DNA of 64,000 bases from Meghimatium bilineatum. Its lineage: Eukaryota > Mollusca > Gastropoda > Stylommatophora > Philomycidae. Each line of letters starts with the position of its first letter. Position 1 is the stretch's first letter. The DNA is taken from the NCBI GenBank assembly GCA_034231615.1, contig CM067299.1, positions 17,822,498 to 17,886,497 on the forward strand, written 5' to 3'. The notes under the pieces are model-generated. The model was given only the letters and a program-made list of their open reading frames with translations, was not told the origin of the DNA and ran no database searches. This document shows positions 1-11,607 of this stretch, piece after piece. The translations under genes and the position numbers were made by a program.

Positions 1-104
1 ATATAAAAACATAACCATGACATAAATCAGTGTAATGCTACAGTCACATGGCCTAGGCACAGAAAATAACCAAGATTGAGACATTAAAAAACTATCTCCA
101 TTGT

Positions 105-165
105 GTCTCCATTTTATATGTGTCAATGGCCAGACACATCCATCTTCAGCAGAGTTCAAATCCAT
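105..165 (-). mobile_element. SINE-B fragment
   Basis: A fragment resembling the SINE-B head, with the blocks GTGTCAATGGCCAGACACAT and CATCTTCAGC. It is truncated at its tail side. It lies downstream of acid phosphatase exon 4. Confidence 0.5.
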
Positions 166-1062
166 TTTTACTGCAACTAATGTGCCCACTTTGGTACTTA
201 ATCCATTTCAGGTTGTTGCAAATGTCAAATTTAGAGCCTTTTAATACAAGTTTCAGTAAATATTCAGAATGCTAATTCAATTTCAGAAAAATATGATAAC
301 CATTTTTAGCACGAAGGACTAGGTAATTGACCATTAAGAAGAATTAAACTCATAGATATTGATACGTGAATTGAAACAATATGTGTTGAGGATGATTACC
401 TTTCAAAGACCCCCTTATGACCCTACCTTTCAAAGACCCCTTATGACCCTACCTTTCAAAGACCCCTTATGACCCTACCTTTCAAAGACCCCTTATGACC
501 CTTCAAGGTTCTGGGCTTGATGATGAAGATGACTAACACTTTGATTCTTGATTAGGAACAATTATCACAGCACTGGGAGCATTCTCATGTATGCTCTGCT
601 TGCCGTTCCATCAGCCGTCTAAAAGTGTATAAGCTCAGTGTCCGAATCAGTTGCTGATTACGCAGTCTTCTTATCTTTCTGGAGAGGGAGCACTTTCTCC
701 TATCACCTCTAGTCATGTATCATGTCACTATTATAGATTAAGACACACACAAAAGTGAACATGAAACATACAGCAACATATTAAAGTTACTAAATGTTTA
801 CAAAAGATTTTATTTGAATAGTTAATTTACAGTGTAAGTAAATATTGAAAAAAATATAAACAAGGTTAAAGTAGCAATTTGCATTGAACAATACACAGGA
901 TTGGTATTTTGACGCAAATGTCTTTATCAAGGTAGGGATATTTTATATGCTAAAAGAAATGTACTCTAACTACTTTAACCCTTTTTATATTTTTGTTAAT
1001 ATTTACTTACCATATTATGTACAGTTTTACTGCGGGTTCCCGCTAGCTCAATTGTAATTTAC
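166..1062. other. Acid phosphatase intron 4 sequence, no exon recognised
   Basis: Apart from the 26-bp minisatellite I see no coding exon. A 545-700 segment is moderately GC-rich but has stops in all minus frames that I read. Confidence 0.5.
397..502. repeat. Minisatellite, 26-bp unit x4
   Basis: Four near-identical units each contain CTTTCAAAGACCCCTTATGA. The first unit has one extra C. Confidence 0.95.
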
Positions 1063-1230
1063 CTTGTCATAACTTCCTGGAACAGTTTGTACTGGGATAG
1101 GCTGCCATGTTCCTAAAGGCCAAGAGGAAGTAAAGTTATCCTTCTGATCATTACGTAATGCAAACAGTCCGCTAGCGACACACTGTGCTGTCATTAATGT
1201 ACGATCATAGTCTGTGCTTTGGATATATAC
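1063..1230 (-). CDS. Acid phosphatase coding exon 4 (56 codons)
   Basis: The acceptor is ATCCTCTAG and the donor AAG|GTAAAT. It encodes [20 protein letters not shown], then [18 protein letters not shown] and [15 protein letters not shown]. The STDxDRTLM segment contains the conserved phosphate-binding Arg of the family. The next exon is not seen in 1-1062 and should lie left of the window. Confidence 0.92.
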
Positions 1231-4200
1231 CTAGAGGATGTTTATAACGTTAGAATAGATAAAATTATGATAAATTATGTGGATGCACCAAAGATGTGGT
1301 TTCATTGAATGTCAACAAAATGAAAAGATAAAAAGTTTAATGAAGATTTCTTAAAGAAAGTTGAGAAGTGTTTACATTAGATGTTGATAATGTAGTAATC
1401 TCTTAGCTGTAAGTCAGCAGCCCTCGACAGCCAATAGCCTTTCTGACAAAAGCAGAGGTCTTCCTTAGTTGAATAAGTGAGATGACACCTGAACAGTGTG
1501 TACATATGATTACCTTAAAGAGTGGGTTTTTACCTAATCTTGAAAACCTTTTTGTTAAAAATAGCGAAGGAAGGGTTTTTATTGACCCTTTGATTAAGTT
1601 CCTAGTACTAAAAGTCATTCAGAATTGCTAAAGGAGAGGTTAAACACCCCAAACCCCTCCCTTATCTGCGGATCTGCACCCGAACTTGTATAGGGTTTTT
1701 GTCTCAAAGCAATGGTTATGTTGGGGAGGGGGAGGGTTGGGGATTTATGGATACATGTTGAATTCCTGAAGGAAGGCGTTCCAGTGTGGCAGTATTCCAG
1801 GATCATCACACCCAGCCAGGAGTGAAGCATGAACTTCTGGCCCAACTAGTTCATCATTCTTCTGTCAGATCTGTTAACCCATCTGAAAGTAACTGTACAC
1901 CTAGAATTTCCCACAACCTAGGAGTCTGTCAAAAAAGGACAAATGTGCAATGTCCACTGACCTGAATCTCTTCATTATTCATGGGACGATGTGAATGAAG
2001 AAACAGTAAGAAATCAAGACAAGACAATGACAAGACATTGCTGTGACAATGATAATTTTTTCATAGATGACAGTTTGACAGCCTATCCCCCAATCTTCCA
2101 GTTAACTCATATGACATGCCTGGAAAGAAGACAGAGGCCCTATTCTTTGTACATTGAAAAGATGTTCAGGCCAGTGTTGCCACATGAATGATTACATTAG
2201 AAGAAAACAGTATATGTTTTTTATACATCATTAGACAGAAAAGAGTGGAGCACATCATGACACAGAAAAGTTGGAAAACAAGAGGTGATAGAGAGAAAAT
2301 ATGCTTGAACAGCTTGGTATTGTAGTATGGAGGAATATTGGTATTGTAGTATGGAGGAATATTGGTATTGCAGTATTAAGGAATATTGGTATTGTAGTAT
2401 GGAGGAATATTGGTATTGTAGTATGGAGGAATATTGGTATTGGAAATGATTAAGATATATGAGACAGAAGGCTGAGAACTTACTAGTGACATAGATGTCA
2501 TTTACATTGATGGATCAGTTATCTGCCAACAGAGGTGTGCATAATAGGCCTTTACTATGAGATCATGTGAAAGAATAGTACACAAAGCCGTTCATGCCTC
2601 CATTGCAACACAAGTAGTCTAATGATGGAGTTGTTCATTGTAACACCATCGCTAAACTGACTGAAATCTCAAACATATTTCCTTGCATGCATACAGAGAG
2701 ACTAAATTGTGAATTATTCTGAAAGTCAAAGCAGGTAATGTGTGTAGGTGATGGGTGCAGTCATTGGAGAGGGTTAAAACGTGGGCCTCACTACGTGAAA
2801 TCACTATTTGTCTCTGGACATATGCTTGTGGAGAGAAACAAACAAGCAATTAGCTGGCTTTACTACCATAACAGCTGATCAACCTATGGACTCAAGTATT
2901 CAAGAACTGACACTGCACTCCAGGCATACCTATAGTGCTCATCTCTTTTAGCAGACGTGAAGAGTATATATGCTGTCATTCCTGTTGTGCGCTGATTTTG
3001 TATGCGCCTAATTTGACCCCTCTTTTGAACTTCTGTACTTGTCCCATGCTTGTTCCCAAATTCTTTCAGTCTCTGTAAAACTGATTTGTCCAGTGCATGT
3101 TCATTTTCCAACTGGTGATCCAGTATTTCTTTCAAGATCTCATCTTTGTCCATATTCAAAGTGCCCACCACATATCCTCTTGTAGTCAGCTTGTCAGTAC
3201 GCTCATTTCCGCACACTCTAGCATGACCTGGACTGTCGATCCATATGAGTTCCTGAAGGGCAGAGGTATCTATGTATGCTGCCCATTCATAGCATAGCGT
3301 AGCAATCCGTTTTGCACCTTCCGAAGCATGGACTGAGAATTTGACACAATAACGGCCTTGTTCAGCATGGTTTTCAAGAGCCATTATAAGGCTGCTGTAA
3401 CAGTTCGACCTCCATTTTCATTCTGCAGGTTGTTGTCACATAAGCTATGCTCTGTTCAGCTATATCCTTCCTCTTACTCTGGCTCAGAAGCCATTCTGTT
3501 TCAATGTTCATGAGCATACATCAATATCGAGAATATGTGAATTGTGAGTGAATACCGGAATGGCCAGAAGAGAACATCTAGCGAGTATTTCAACCAAAAA
3601 AACCCACTCTTCCAACACAAAACTGGATCCACTATATCTCAAGAGATTTATTGAATGCATTTACTAAAGCAGAAATAAAGCATCTATGGATATATCCCAT
3701 GTGTGAAGACAATAATCAACGTTCATCCCTAAACTATACCTGAGACAAAAATAATGACTAATGTCCAACTGCAAGTATCAGATTGATGACCTTCATGAAA
3801 ATATTTTGACAACTTTTGTTTGATCACCCTTAATAAAAACGTGGTAATTGTGAACAAGAAGTGACAGTCGACAAAATTATCTAATAGAAAGTTGGGGGAG
3901 GGACTAAGACAAACTGCAAGATAGGAACTTTCAGTATTCATACCACTTAACATCTGCTGAAAACACTGAGTATCTATGATTGGTTATTGATTTATGAACT
4001 GATAGACCTCATAGGTACTCAATACTTCTATTTGCTAGCAGATATTAAGGGGTATACAAGCTGGTTGATGGAGAGTGAATTAAAGCTTTTGGTGAGTCAC
4101 ACACTTTCAACTACAAACAAGAGCCCATTTAGGTTATATTACAGTGTGTGGTAGGTAAAAAAAATAAGAGGACATCTGATGTCTAAGATTAATTAATGTG

Positions 4201-7200
4201 GATGGTTCCCATAGCTCAGTGATTAAATACTTTCTTCACTCTGTCCCACAGGTACCCAATCCTATTCATGCTACATTTTATTGTAAATTTCTTCAATGAA
4301 AAATTTCTTGCATCACCATTCCCAATCCACATCCACCAAGCAGTTGAAATAGAACATCACATTCCCAATCCACATCCACCAAGCAGTTGAAATAGAACAT
4401 CACATTCCCAATCCACATCCACCAAGCAGTTGAAATAGAACATCACATTCTCAATCCACACCCACCAAGCAGTTGAAATAGAACATCACATTCCCAATCC
4501 ACACCCACCAAGCAGTTGAAATAGAACATCACATTCCACTACAAAACTTAACCATCATAACTCTTCGTCAACAGGGGCTTTGAAAGCATGATAGTAAATC
4601 CATGTGAGAGCATTGATGATGGAAATAGTTAGAGATATAATTCACTTATACTGACACCATTCATTTTGGATCTTTTGATATATGGGCTGGGCGATAGGAG
4701 CCTGAAATACCATCCACTCATACTGACAGATGTCACCTTTTCATCTTTTGAGGCTAGGACTGAGAGTTGGGATACAACAAGCACCCTAACAAATGGAGTC
4801 TTAAGAATGTCATTGGATGGTGTCAGCAACAGTCTTAACCTTCATCTTCATACTGGAACCAGTCTGTATGGCTACATTGTCTACTATTCATCCCCAGATG
4901 GTGTTGTAGCTTCCACACTTGCTGTTGAGCGTAGGATTTCATGAAGGAGACATAATCTATGTTCCAGAGCCAGATGTGTTGCTCTGGTTGATATGTAGTC
5001 ATGTTTATTCAGGCTAGTCTTGATGTTATCTATCCATCTTTTCCTCGATCTGCCCTTGGCTCTGTATCCTGATTCCATCTTGTTACAAGCTCTTATGGGA
5101 AGTTGATCGTTCATCCTCATAAGATGTCCAAAATATTTTATCTGTTATAAGCCATTGCAAATAGTAATGACCTTTACTTACCACATGCTGTCATATATCT
5201 ATTCACCTTCTCATCATAGAACTGCTATTATAATTTGAGTTCCACCAAAGATGGATGTGTTGGAGCACATCTAAAATGGTGACAATTCATTTCTATTTTC
5301 TAAACTGCAACCTGCTGGAAATCTAGTAGGAACATTGCCATGCTACAAGTGAGATCCAGCGGAGTTTAAGAAGATAATTTGAATTAAAAATTATTACCTC
5401 ATTATGATTATAATCCTTTCCCAAGAAATTGTCATAACGAGCACGTAAATAAAGTCCAAGCTGATATGCTTGCATCATGCCAATCTATAATTCATAATAA
5501 TAACAAATATTTTGTATTGTGTTATAAAAACAATAACAATACTAGTATATAATTTTGTTTTAAATAGATAAGATCCAATACTTCAGGATGGGCCTTAGTA
5601 ATACAAATACCAAAGTAATAATGAATAAGTAACTATCTGTTACAAATACCTACCACTACTAAATGGTTAATGTTTCAATCAAAAAATCTGAACAAACAAT
5701 TTAATTCAAAGATATTTTGATTGAAACTCCAACTGTTTTCCTCCCTATTTATTTTATTATCATAATTTGTATCATACTTTTTTTATTAGTGGTGGTAGTT
5801 TTTATAATGGATACTTACCGATTTATTATTAATAATACTAGTAATATGTCTCCAACACTTTCTGTTACTTCCTCTAATGGCACACTACACTATATTCTTA
5901 ATCTTCTGCATCTTCATTATTCCTTTCAACTTTCAAACAGTCTTTGTATTTATCCATTAACCACTAACCATTCCATCAAACATGGTTTAGAAACTGTTAT
6001 GTTCTTTTATAAATAAAATCAAAATGTCTTACTTTTCTCTTATTCATTAATTCACATTCCATTCCTAGTTTTTATTAGAACTATTTTATTCTCATATTTG
6101 CATGAAATTTATTCAAATGTTTTCTCTTCATTATTAGTCTAATTTTTACTTGAATGCATCTTCTTGAATAGAGGATTAGTTATATGCTTAACAGACGGCA
6201 GTTCAATATGTTGCTGTTGCTTTCTGAAGATCAGAATGCACACTCACTTGACTGCAGTAAGGATTGAACCTGGTATCTTTGCTGTCCGAGACATGCCCTG
6301 TACCTCTCCCCACAGAGTTGGACAATATCTATGGATATGCAAAGAAAAATCAGTCAAATCCACTGAAGTTGGAGCGGTTCCAGCTTCTGTGGCTTGAAGG
6401 AATAAGGTGCATATGCTTCTCGTAAACAGAAGAATGCAGAAAGAAACAATAAAAGATGCGGAAGTAATTCAAACATGAATGGTATTTTCCCGCCAAAGAC
6501 GGATGTCGGGCCATTGGCGCAAATAAAATGGCGACACAACACATTTCCATTCTCTGGACTACATCCTGCTAGAAATCTAGTAGGACAATGGTCTTGCTAC
6601 AAGGGAGATCCAGCAGGAGTTTGAGAATGAATGAAGAAGAAGTAGAAGAATAGTATTTTGTACATAAAACTTCCATCTTACCTGTGTCAATTCACCAAAG
6701 CCTTGTGGCCAATCATTGTTATGTGGATCAGTTGGATAAGAAATGATAGGGCTGCGATCTCCATGACGGAATAGCTATTGTAAAAGAAGAAATAAACCAA
6801 TTCATGTAACTCTTGTTCAAGAAATAGTAAACAGTAATTTATTGTTTTCTGTGATTGTGTTCTGTAGGGATTAACACTCAATCTATGAATCTCCATGTTC
6901 TAGAGTGACACTCTTCAGGCAGCACATAGTTCTCTTGAGAGAGTTGATAATAGGTAACATAGGGGGGGACGGATAACTGAGTATGTCAACATCTACACTG
7001 TATCAACAACTAGTCTGGGCTCCTGTTGCTCACCACTTAGTAGTGAAGATCTTGGGCAGCACCTTCCTTAGCCAGTTGGTCTGCTTTTTCATTTCCTGGT
7101 ATTCCACAGTGAGAGGGTATCCACTGCATGGTTACCCTATACTGGTAAGACAATTCGCTAAGTAGTTTTTTCAAGTCTGTTAGTTTTCCAGACTGGAGAG

Positions 7201-9013
7201 CTTGAAGCACTGACCTTGTCAGGAATACCACAGGCTGTAGGCCAGAGTTGTAGTTCAGCAGTTTTTTTTAGCTACCACACTAATTGCCTGTCACATGTAT
7301 ACAAAATTCAAGATTGGCAACACGGCCATGTGGACAGGCAGCACAGAGTGCCAAACATATACTTCAAGAGTTTTCTGAGCATGAAACGCTGAGGCAGACA
7401 TATTGGCCAGAGGAAACAACACTGGAATCAAAACTCTATGGGACACTGTATGAGCTACAAAAGACAGTGAGTTTTATTAAGGAGACAGAATTACAGATAT
7501 AGACATGTTTCAAGTGGACGAAAGAAGAAGAAGAAGTAGTGAAGACCATCTGGGTGCATGTGATGTTCAAGTAATTGCCATTTAAATAGTGCTCCTTGGA
7601 TGATTGGACTCTATGAGCTTGAAATCAGGTATAACCATCAACTATAATTATTACAGCCTTTTGGGATTAATATCCATCATTCCTATATGTAGATGTCAAG
7701 TTATGTTCTGTCATTTTGTTGTTTGTATTGTTTCATCTCTATCCTTTTAGTTTTTTACATCTTTCATACTCTTCCATTGAAAACTACATAAATTATGAGC
7801 TTACATCAATTTTGAAACAATCATCTATCCCAATGGAAACCAAAAGGCAAACTGTAAATTCAATATTCTTTTCAACATTATATTTTCAATGTCAGTCATG
7901 GACACTAACTAAAGAACAAAAGAAAAAGCTTAATACATGTGAAATGGGATGTCTAAGAAAAGCAGCAAAACACAAACAGAACAAGAAGAGATCATGTGAG
8001 AAATGAGAAGTGTTGGAACAACATCAGTGGTCAAACATATTGAAAAACAGAGATTGTAATGATTTGGCCACCTAATGAGAAAGAACCATTATTGACCAGA
8101 GGCAAGAGCATACAATATGAAAATAGCAATGATCTGGCATAGGCCCTACATACAAGACAAGATGACCCGCGCAGCAAACCTGTGCCTGCATCAGAATAGT
8201 TATTTTGTCCATGGCTCTCTTTTGAGACAAAATTTCTTTGGTGAAACTCCATTTTCCTTTCTCCCCCCCCCCCCCCCTCAATGCCTTAGAAAAAGGTCAA
8301 ATATTTACAAGTCGCCAATGCCTTAGAAAAAGGTCAAATATTTACAAGTCGCCAATGCCTTAGAAAAAGGTCAAATATTTACAAGTCGTCAATGCCTTTC
8401 AAGTTTTATCATTATAGTTCTTGTTCTTTATTGTTCAATTGGTTACATTCTTGCGACCTCCGAACACGGATCTGTGGCCCCCGGTTTCAAATTTTGGTCC
8501 TAAGGAGGGCCATATAGGCCTATAGCCAGTAGGGCCTATAGCTCATGTTGAGAACCACTGGTTACAGTAGACATCATCGCTTGGCACATAACCATGGTGA
8601 TGATAATATGACACAATACTTTACAAATTTAACAACTAAGTTAGTAAACTGAAACTATTTTACTAAGTAAATTCTACCCACACATTAGACATTTAAAGAT
8701 AGATATAGAGAATATAGGCATAGTAGGTATAAGTTTACTTAAGTATAGAATAGATAATAGTATAGGCACTATATATGTCTATATAGGGCCTATAATAGGC
8801 TCTACTTACCACTTGAGTAAGTAATATAGTTGAGTTTTGAACATCTGTGTTTAATAAACTTGACGATTCTCCAATTTGTCCTTGTAAAAGATTTATATTA
8901 TTATTTATCTCGTCAGATTCTAGACTTCTGCTAGTAACTATAAGAACTCGATTGTTACTACTGTAACACAAATAACAAGCAATGATGTAGGACCAAATTG
9001 ATGAACGCGCCAT
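1063..9013 (-). CDS. Histidine acid phosphatase (lysosomal/prostatic type), first four coding exons, joined
   Basis: Enzymes of this family hydrolyse phosphomonoesters at acid pH in lysosomes or as secreted proteins, through a phospho-histidine intermediate. Exons at 8810-9013, 6682-6774, 5398-5484 and 1063-1230 join in phase 0 to give 184 residues. The signature [15 protein letters not shown] is at about residues 71-85, with the nucleophilic His. Next come [35 protein letters not shown] and [15 protein letters not shown]. The order and sequence match vertebrate ACP2/ACPP (YRHGDRSPVKTYPKDP, QLTKEGM, STDFDRTLMSA, WQPIPVHTVP). The N-terminus is about 30 residues longer than usual before RHG. 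The C-terminal half, with the second catalytic motif (His-Asp), is outside the window. N-glycosylation sequons NST and NFT are present. Confidence 0.9.
1735..1925 (-). repeat. Dispersed repeat, family X (copy 1)
   Basis: The reverse complement matches 43795-43970 over about 170 bases. Both share GGGTTAACAGATCTGACAGA-like text, AGAATGATG, GGCCAGA/GGCCCAAGA and ATCCTGG..ACTGCCA.ACTGGAA. An encoded block of about 20 residues is partly conserved between the copies. The family is unassigned. Confidence 0.7.
2316..2435. repeat. Minisatellite, 24-bp unit x5
   Basis: The unit contains GTATTGTAGTATGGAGGAAT. The third unit has three substitutions. Confidence 0.95.
2884..3400 (-). mobile_element. LINE remnant, RNase H region
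   Basis: An open frame of 166 codons reads [20 protein letters not shown], the C-terminal RNase H motif (His, then Asp of NERxD). The upstream part of the domain begins near [21 protein letters not shown] related broken copy is at 58600-58970. It lies in an acid phosphatase intron on the same strand and has no splice link to that gene. Confidence 0.7.
4320..4534. repeat. Minisatellite, 43-bp unit x5
   Basis: Five units each contain CACCAAGCAGTTGAAATAGA. Units 4 and 5 share CACACCCACC in place of CACATCCACC. Confidence 0.95.
4884..5150 (-). mobile_element. LINE 3' fragment, family F
   Basis: It encodes the post-reverse-transcriptase end: [35 protein letters not shown] and THLALEHR. The same tail is at 22590-23005 (plus strand). 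Confidence 0.75.
5241..5373 (+). mobile_element. SINE-B copy, diverged
   Basis: Family blocks AAAGATGGATGTGTTGG, CTGCTGGAAATCTAGTAGGA and GATCCAGCGGAGTTTAAGAA are present in order. The GAA tail is lost. It ends 25 bases left of acid phosphatase exon 3. Confidence 0.8.
5398..5484 (-). CDS. Acid phosphatase coding exon 3 (29 codons)
   Basis: The acceptor is GAATTATAG and the donor GAG|GTAATA. It encodes [20 protein letters not shown] and LGKDYNHNE. It matches the [20 protein letters not shown] region of lysosomal acid phosphatase. Phase 0 at both ends. Confidence 0.9.
6205..6335 (-). mobile_element. tRNA-derived SINE (SINE-C) fragment
   Basis: The minus strand has a near-perfect RNA polymerase III B box, GGTTCAATCCT, downstream of a CTGTGGGGAGAGGTACAGGG A-box-like block. 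It resembles the copies at 25510-25625 and 45830-46006. Confidence 0.65.
6489..6652 (+). mobile_element. SINE-B, full length, 7-bp target-site duplication
   Basis: It runs from CCCGCCAAAGACGGATG to a GAAGAAGAAG-type tail. It is flanked by GTATTTT at 6482-6488 and 6653-6659. It sits 30 bases downstream of acid phosphatase exon 2, inside the intron. Confidence 0.88.
6682..6774 (-). CDS. Acid phosphatase coding exon 2 (catalytic RHG motif)
   Basis: The acceptor is TTTTACAATAG and the donor CAG|GTAAGA. It encodes [17 protein letters not shown] and then [14 protein letters not shown]. RHGxRxP is the active-site signature: the His takes the phosphate and the Args bind it. Phase 0 at both ends. Confidence 0.93.
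7052..7536 (+). mobile_element. 5'-inverted LINE insertion (RNase H family)
   Basis: The 3' part (about 7268-7536, plus strand) matches the LINE end at 11340-11607, with [13 protein letters not shown] and a GAA tail. The left part (7052 to about 7265) is the RNase H region read on the minus strand: [20 protein letters not shown]. The composite is flanked by TAGTGAAGATC (7041-7051) and TAGTGAAGACC (7537-7547). This is the layout expected of twin-primed integration. Confidence 0.85.
7790..8115 (+). mobile_element. LINE 3' fragment, family F
   Basis: Reads [20 protein letters not shown] and [14 protein letters not shown], then decays with stops. This is the segment after the reverse transcriptase domain. 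A minus-strand relative is at 26230-26560. Confidence 0.7.
8279..8389. repeat. Minisatellite, 37-bp unit x3
   Basis: Three nearly identical units contain AAAGGTCAAATATTTACAAG. They directly follow an 18-base C tract (8261-8277). Confidence 0.95.
8450..8563. mobile_element. Possible hAT-type element end
   Basis: GTTGAGAACCACTG at 8550-8563 is a typical hAT 3' terminal repeat. The flanks GTTACATT (8442-8449) and GTTACAGT (8564-8571) differ by one base. The left end shows no matching terminal repeat, so the call is weak. Confidence 0.4.
8810..9013 (-). CDS. Acid phosphatase coding exon 1 (68 codons, with start)
   Basis: It begins [20 protein letters not shown], a short hydrophobic segment that may be a weak signal peptide, and ends NSTILLTQV at the donor GTG|GTAAGT. 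I chose the ATG at 9013 because its context (A at -3, G at +4) beats the in-frame ATG at 9037. A TATA-like box also lies only 28-39 bases upstream. The last residues form the strand that precedes RHG in the family. Confidence 0.72.
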
Positions 9014-9040
9014 AATTTTAACATTACGTATGACCATGTG

Positions 9041-9052
9041 TAATATTTATAG
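9041..9052 (-). promoter_or_regulatory. TATA-like box upstream of the acid phosphatase start
   Basis: The minus strand reads CTATAAATATTA. A start site 25-30 bases downstream would fall near 9020, just before the chosen ATG at 9013, giving a very short leader. The sequence is AT-rich, so chance is possible. Confidence 0.3.
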
Positions 9053-9429
9053 ACTTAACCCACTTCTACGTTAAACAACGTGTTAAGTAGATATATACTA
9101 GGCCTATGTATATTATATATATGCCCTATTCAATGACATTTGTTGCCGTGGACTGAGCTCTCCGGATCGTGTTACTGACAATGACATACCATACAAAGTT
9201 GAGAATGTGTAATTCATATTTTTATGTGACTCGCCAGCCGGTGTTAATGTTTATTTGTTATGGTCATAATCAACGTAGGCATAGGGGCCTACTACAAGCT
9301 TCATCTCTCACTGCTTAATATAATTTTCATATGTTACCTGTGTTCCCTTCCACACAGTGAAATGAAACTAGCGAGCCGATAAGTTAAATGGTTCTGCTTC
9401 TATAATAAGACCTATAACCCGTCAGGGTC

Positions 9430-9800
9430 ATGGGGGTGTCAGACTGGAGACATCAACACAATCTCCCCAAACAAATCTATCCTAGCCCACTCGGAGAAGT
9501 ATCATCATCATCAGGTGCCATGCCGGGTTGCGTAGGCGGTCATGGCTCTTCACAGCTCTCTCTCCATAGTATTATGTATCACAGTCGTTGTTGTTTCCTT
9601 GCCGTGTCAGGTTGTCACACTGTCTAATATTTTCTCACGTTGTCGCCCTCTGTCTCTGATGCCTTCAATCTTGCCTCTTGTGACTATGTTTTCTAAACCT
9701 GCCTGTCTCATGAAGTGGCCAAAAAAAGAAGATTGCCTTTTTCTTATATTGTTGATTAAGGTCCGTTCCACATTGAACTCTTTCAGCGGAGAAGTGTAGA
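9430..9800 (-). mobile_element. LINE 3' fragment, family E
   Basis: The minus strand reads FFGHFMRQAGLENIVTRGKI and [12 protein letters not shown], close to the plus-strand copy at 63095-63415. Stops and frameshifts break it. It lies upstream of the acid phosphatase start. Confidence 0.7.
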
Positions 9801-9987
9801 AAAATTATACCCAGACCATTCCTTGATCTAGGATATTCGTTATTCCCGCCTCTCCTTCCCCCCCCCCCCCCCTCTCGACTGTTCCTTGCGTAATAATTTT
9901 AGAAAGTGAGTCTCGCTTCATGTCCAAATTTTAAAATAAGTTTACGCCGTTTGACCACTGCAAAAGTGATTCTTGATAGATTGATCT

Positions 9988-10430
9988 TTACTTAGCTGTA
10001 ATACTGATCTTATTTTTCCAAATCCTATTCAACCTTGCCATCACAAGACTTATCTTAATCTCATCATCCGATTGGCTATTCTCACATATTTGAGATACAA
10101 GGTATTTAAAAGTGGTAACGTATTCAAGTTTGTGACAGCTTAAGTGATTAGTATCACTTGTCTCCATTATCTTACTTTTGTCAATGCTAATTTGCATGGC
10201 ATATTTCTGACTAACGTTTTCCAACTTTGATGTGAGTTTGTGGAGTTCAGATTCGGAATCAGTCGAGAGATCACTATCGTCGGCATAACGCAAGTTACAA
10301 AGTGGTCACCTGCAAATAGTTAGGCTCCTATTGATATCTGAAGATCTTGTAATGCCTCCTGCATTAGACTCTTATATATTCAAGATAAATGTTTTAAACA
10401 TACTTTAGAAAGTATGCAACCCTAATACAC
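9988..10430 (-). mobile_element. LINE reverse transcriptase fragment with YADD motif
   Basis: A 101-codon frame begins with the catalytic RYADDSDL and continues with ESELHKLTSKLENVSQKYAM. Upstream on the same strand, broken text resembles the RQGCILSP-type motif. Only the RT palm is left. Confidence 0.75.
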
Positions 10431-10763
10431 TCCTATATCCGTCTGAAATAATTCATGAATGTCTTTATTAATGAAAATAGCATTGCATGCATCTTTATAC
10501 AGCGCTTCTATAATGTCGGTACATTTGGCTTTCCATAAGATGACCTATTCCCTCTTCCAAACTATCTGGGGGGGGGGGGAGCAGTTGTAGGTGGAAAAAG
10601 GGAAGGTAAAAAGGATGGATTGATAATATTGAAGATTTTAGAGAAATACGATTCTTCACTCTTAAACAGGGAACTGAGAACAGGACATGGCGGGTTTTTT
10701 GTGTTGATGTTTACAGAGTGGCATTTCTGGGTTGTTATGGGTTTGATGATGATATAATTATAC

Positions 10764-11043
10764 CTTCTTCTTCTTCTGCGTTCGTTCTCAAACTCCTGCA
10801 GATCAGCAAGATGTAGTCCGGAGAACGGAATGTGTTGTGTCATGGTTTACAGCATTGCTTGATATCTGCGCCTTTCGGCCTGATACATCCGACTTCAGCA
10901 TGGCTTTGGGTCACTGGCCCTATATGGGATGGGGCAGCCAACTCCATCCAATAACCTCCTTAGTCACCTTGTACGACATGCGTGGAAGGTAAACATTGTT
11001 ACTATTCTTTGCTCCCCTTTCGGGCCCCGGCAACACACGGGCG
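10764..11043 (-). mobile_element. SINE-A, full length
   Basis: It runs on the minus strand from CGCCCGTGTGTTGCCGGGGC to the tail GAACGCAGAAGAAGAAGAAG. This is one of the best-preserved copies. Confidence 0.9.
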
Positions 11044-11143
11044 ATAATTCTACCTAAACATATAAGAAATATTAGGGCCAACAAAAAGAAGTTTACCCTC
11101 CCCAACTGGAAAATACAACATAATATCTAATACTACAAATCAA

Positions 11144-11607
11144 AATATCAGGAAATGAAAAAGCAGACCAACTGGCTAAGGAAGGTACTGCCGAAGACCA
11201 ACGAGATGTACCAATCACCTACCATCAGAAAAAAAACAGATGATCAAGTCAATAAGAAAGCCACAAACACCAACACAAGATGACTATCACATTATGAACA
11301 GATCAGAACAAGTTGTGATTCTACGCCTCAGAACAGGACACAACCGACTTCGCAGTCACATGTACACAAAGTTCAAGATTGGCAACACGGCCATGTGCAC
11401 ATGTGGGCATGCAACACAGAGTACCAAGCATATACTTCAAGATTGTTTTGAGTATAAAACACTGAGGCAGACATATTGGCCAGAGGAAACACTACTGAAA
11501 TCAAAGCTCTATGGGTGACTGCATGAACTACAAAAGACAGTGAGTTTTATTAAGGAGACAGAATTACAGATATAGACATGTTTCAAGTGAACGAAAGAAG
11601 AAGAAGA
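11144..11607 (+). mobile_element. LINE 3' end, RNase H family, exact 12-bp target-site duplication
   Basis: 5'-truncated inside RNase H ([13 protein letters not shown]). It continues through [20 protein letters not shown], a Cys/His-rich end and a GAA tail. ACTACAAATCAA is present at 11132-11143 and 11608-11619. Confidence 0.9.

Noticed and set aside
4210-4290. A tRNA gene (CCCATAGCTCAGTG...)
   Set aside because: The arms do not fold and the B box is poor; at best a decayed tRNA-like SINE.
5717-6016. 99-codon plus-strand hydrophobic frame with a transmembrane-like start
   Set aside because: AT-rich intron sequence, no motif, no splice or homology support, and opposite to the acid phosphatase gene.
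10562-10843. 93-codon minus-strand frame
   Set aside because: It spans antisense SINE-A tail sequence and a G tract.
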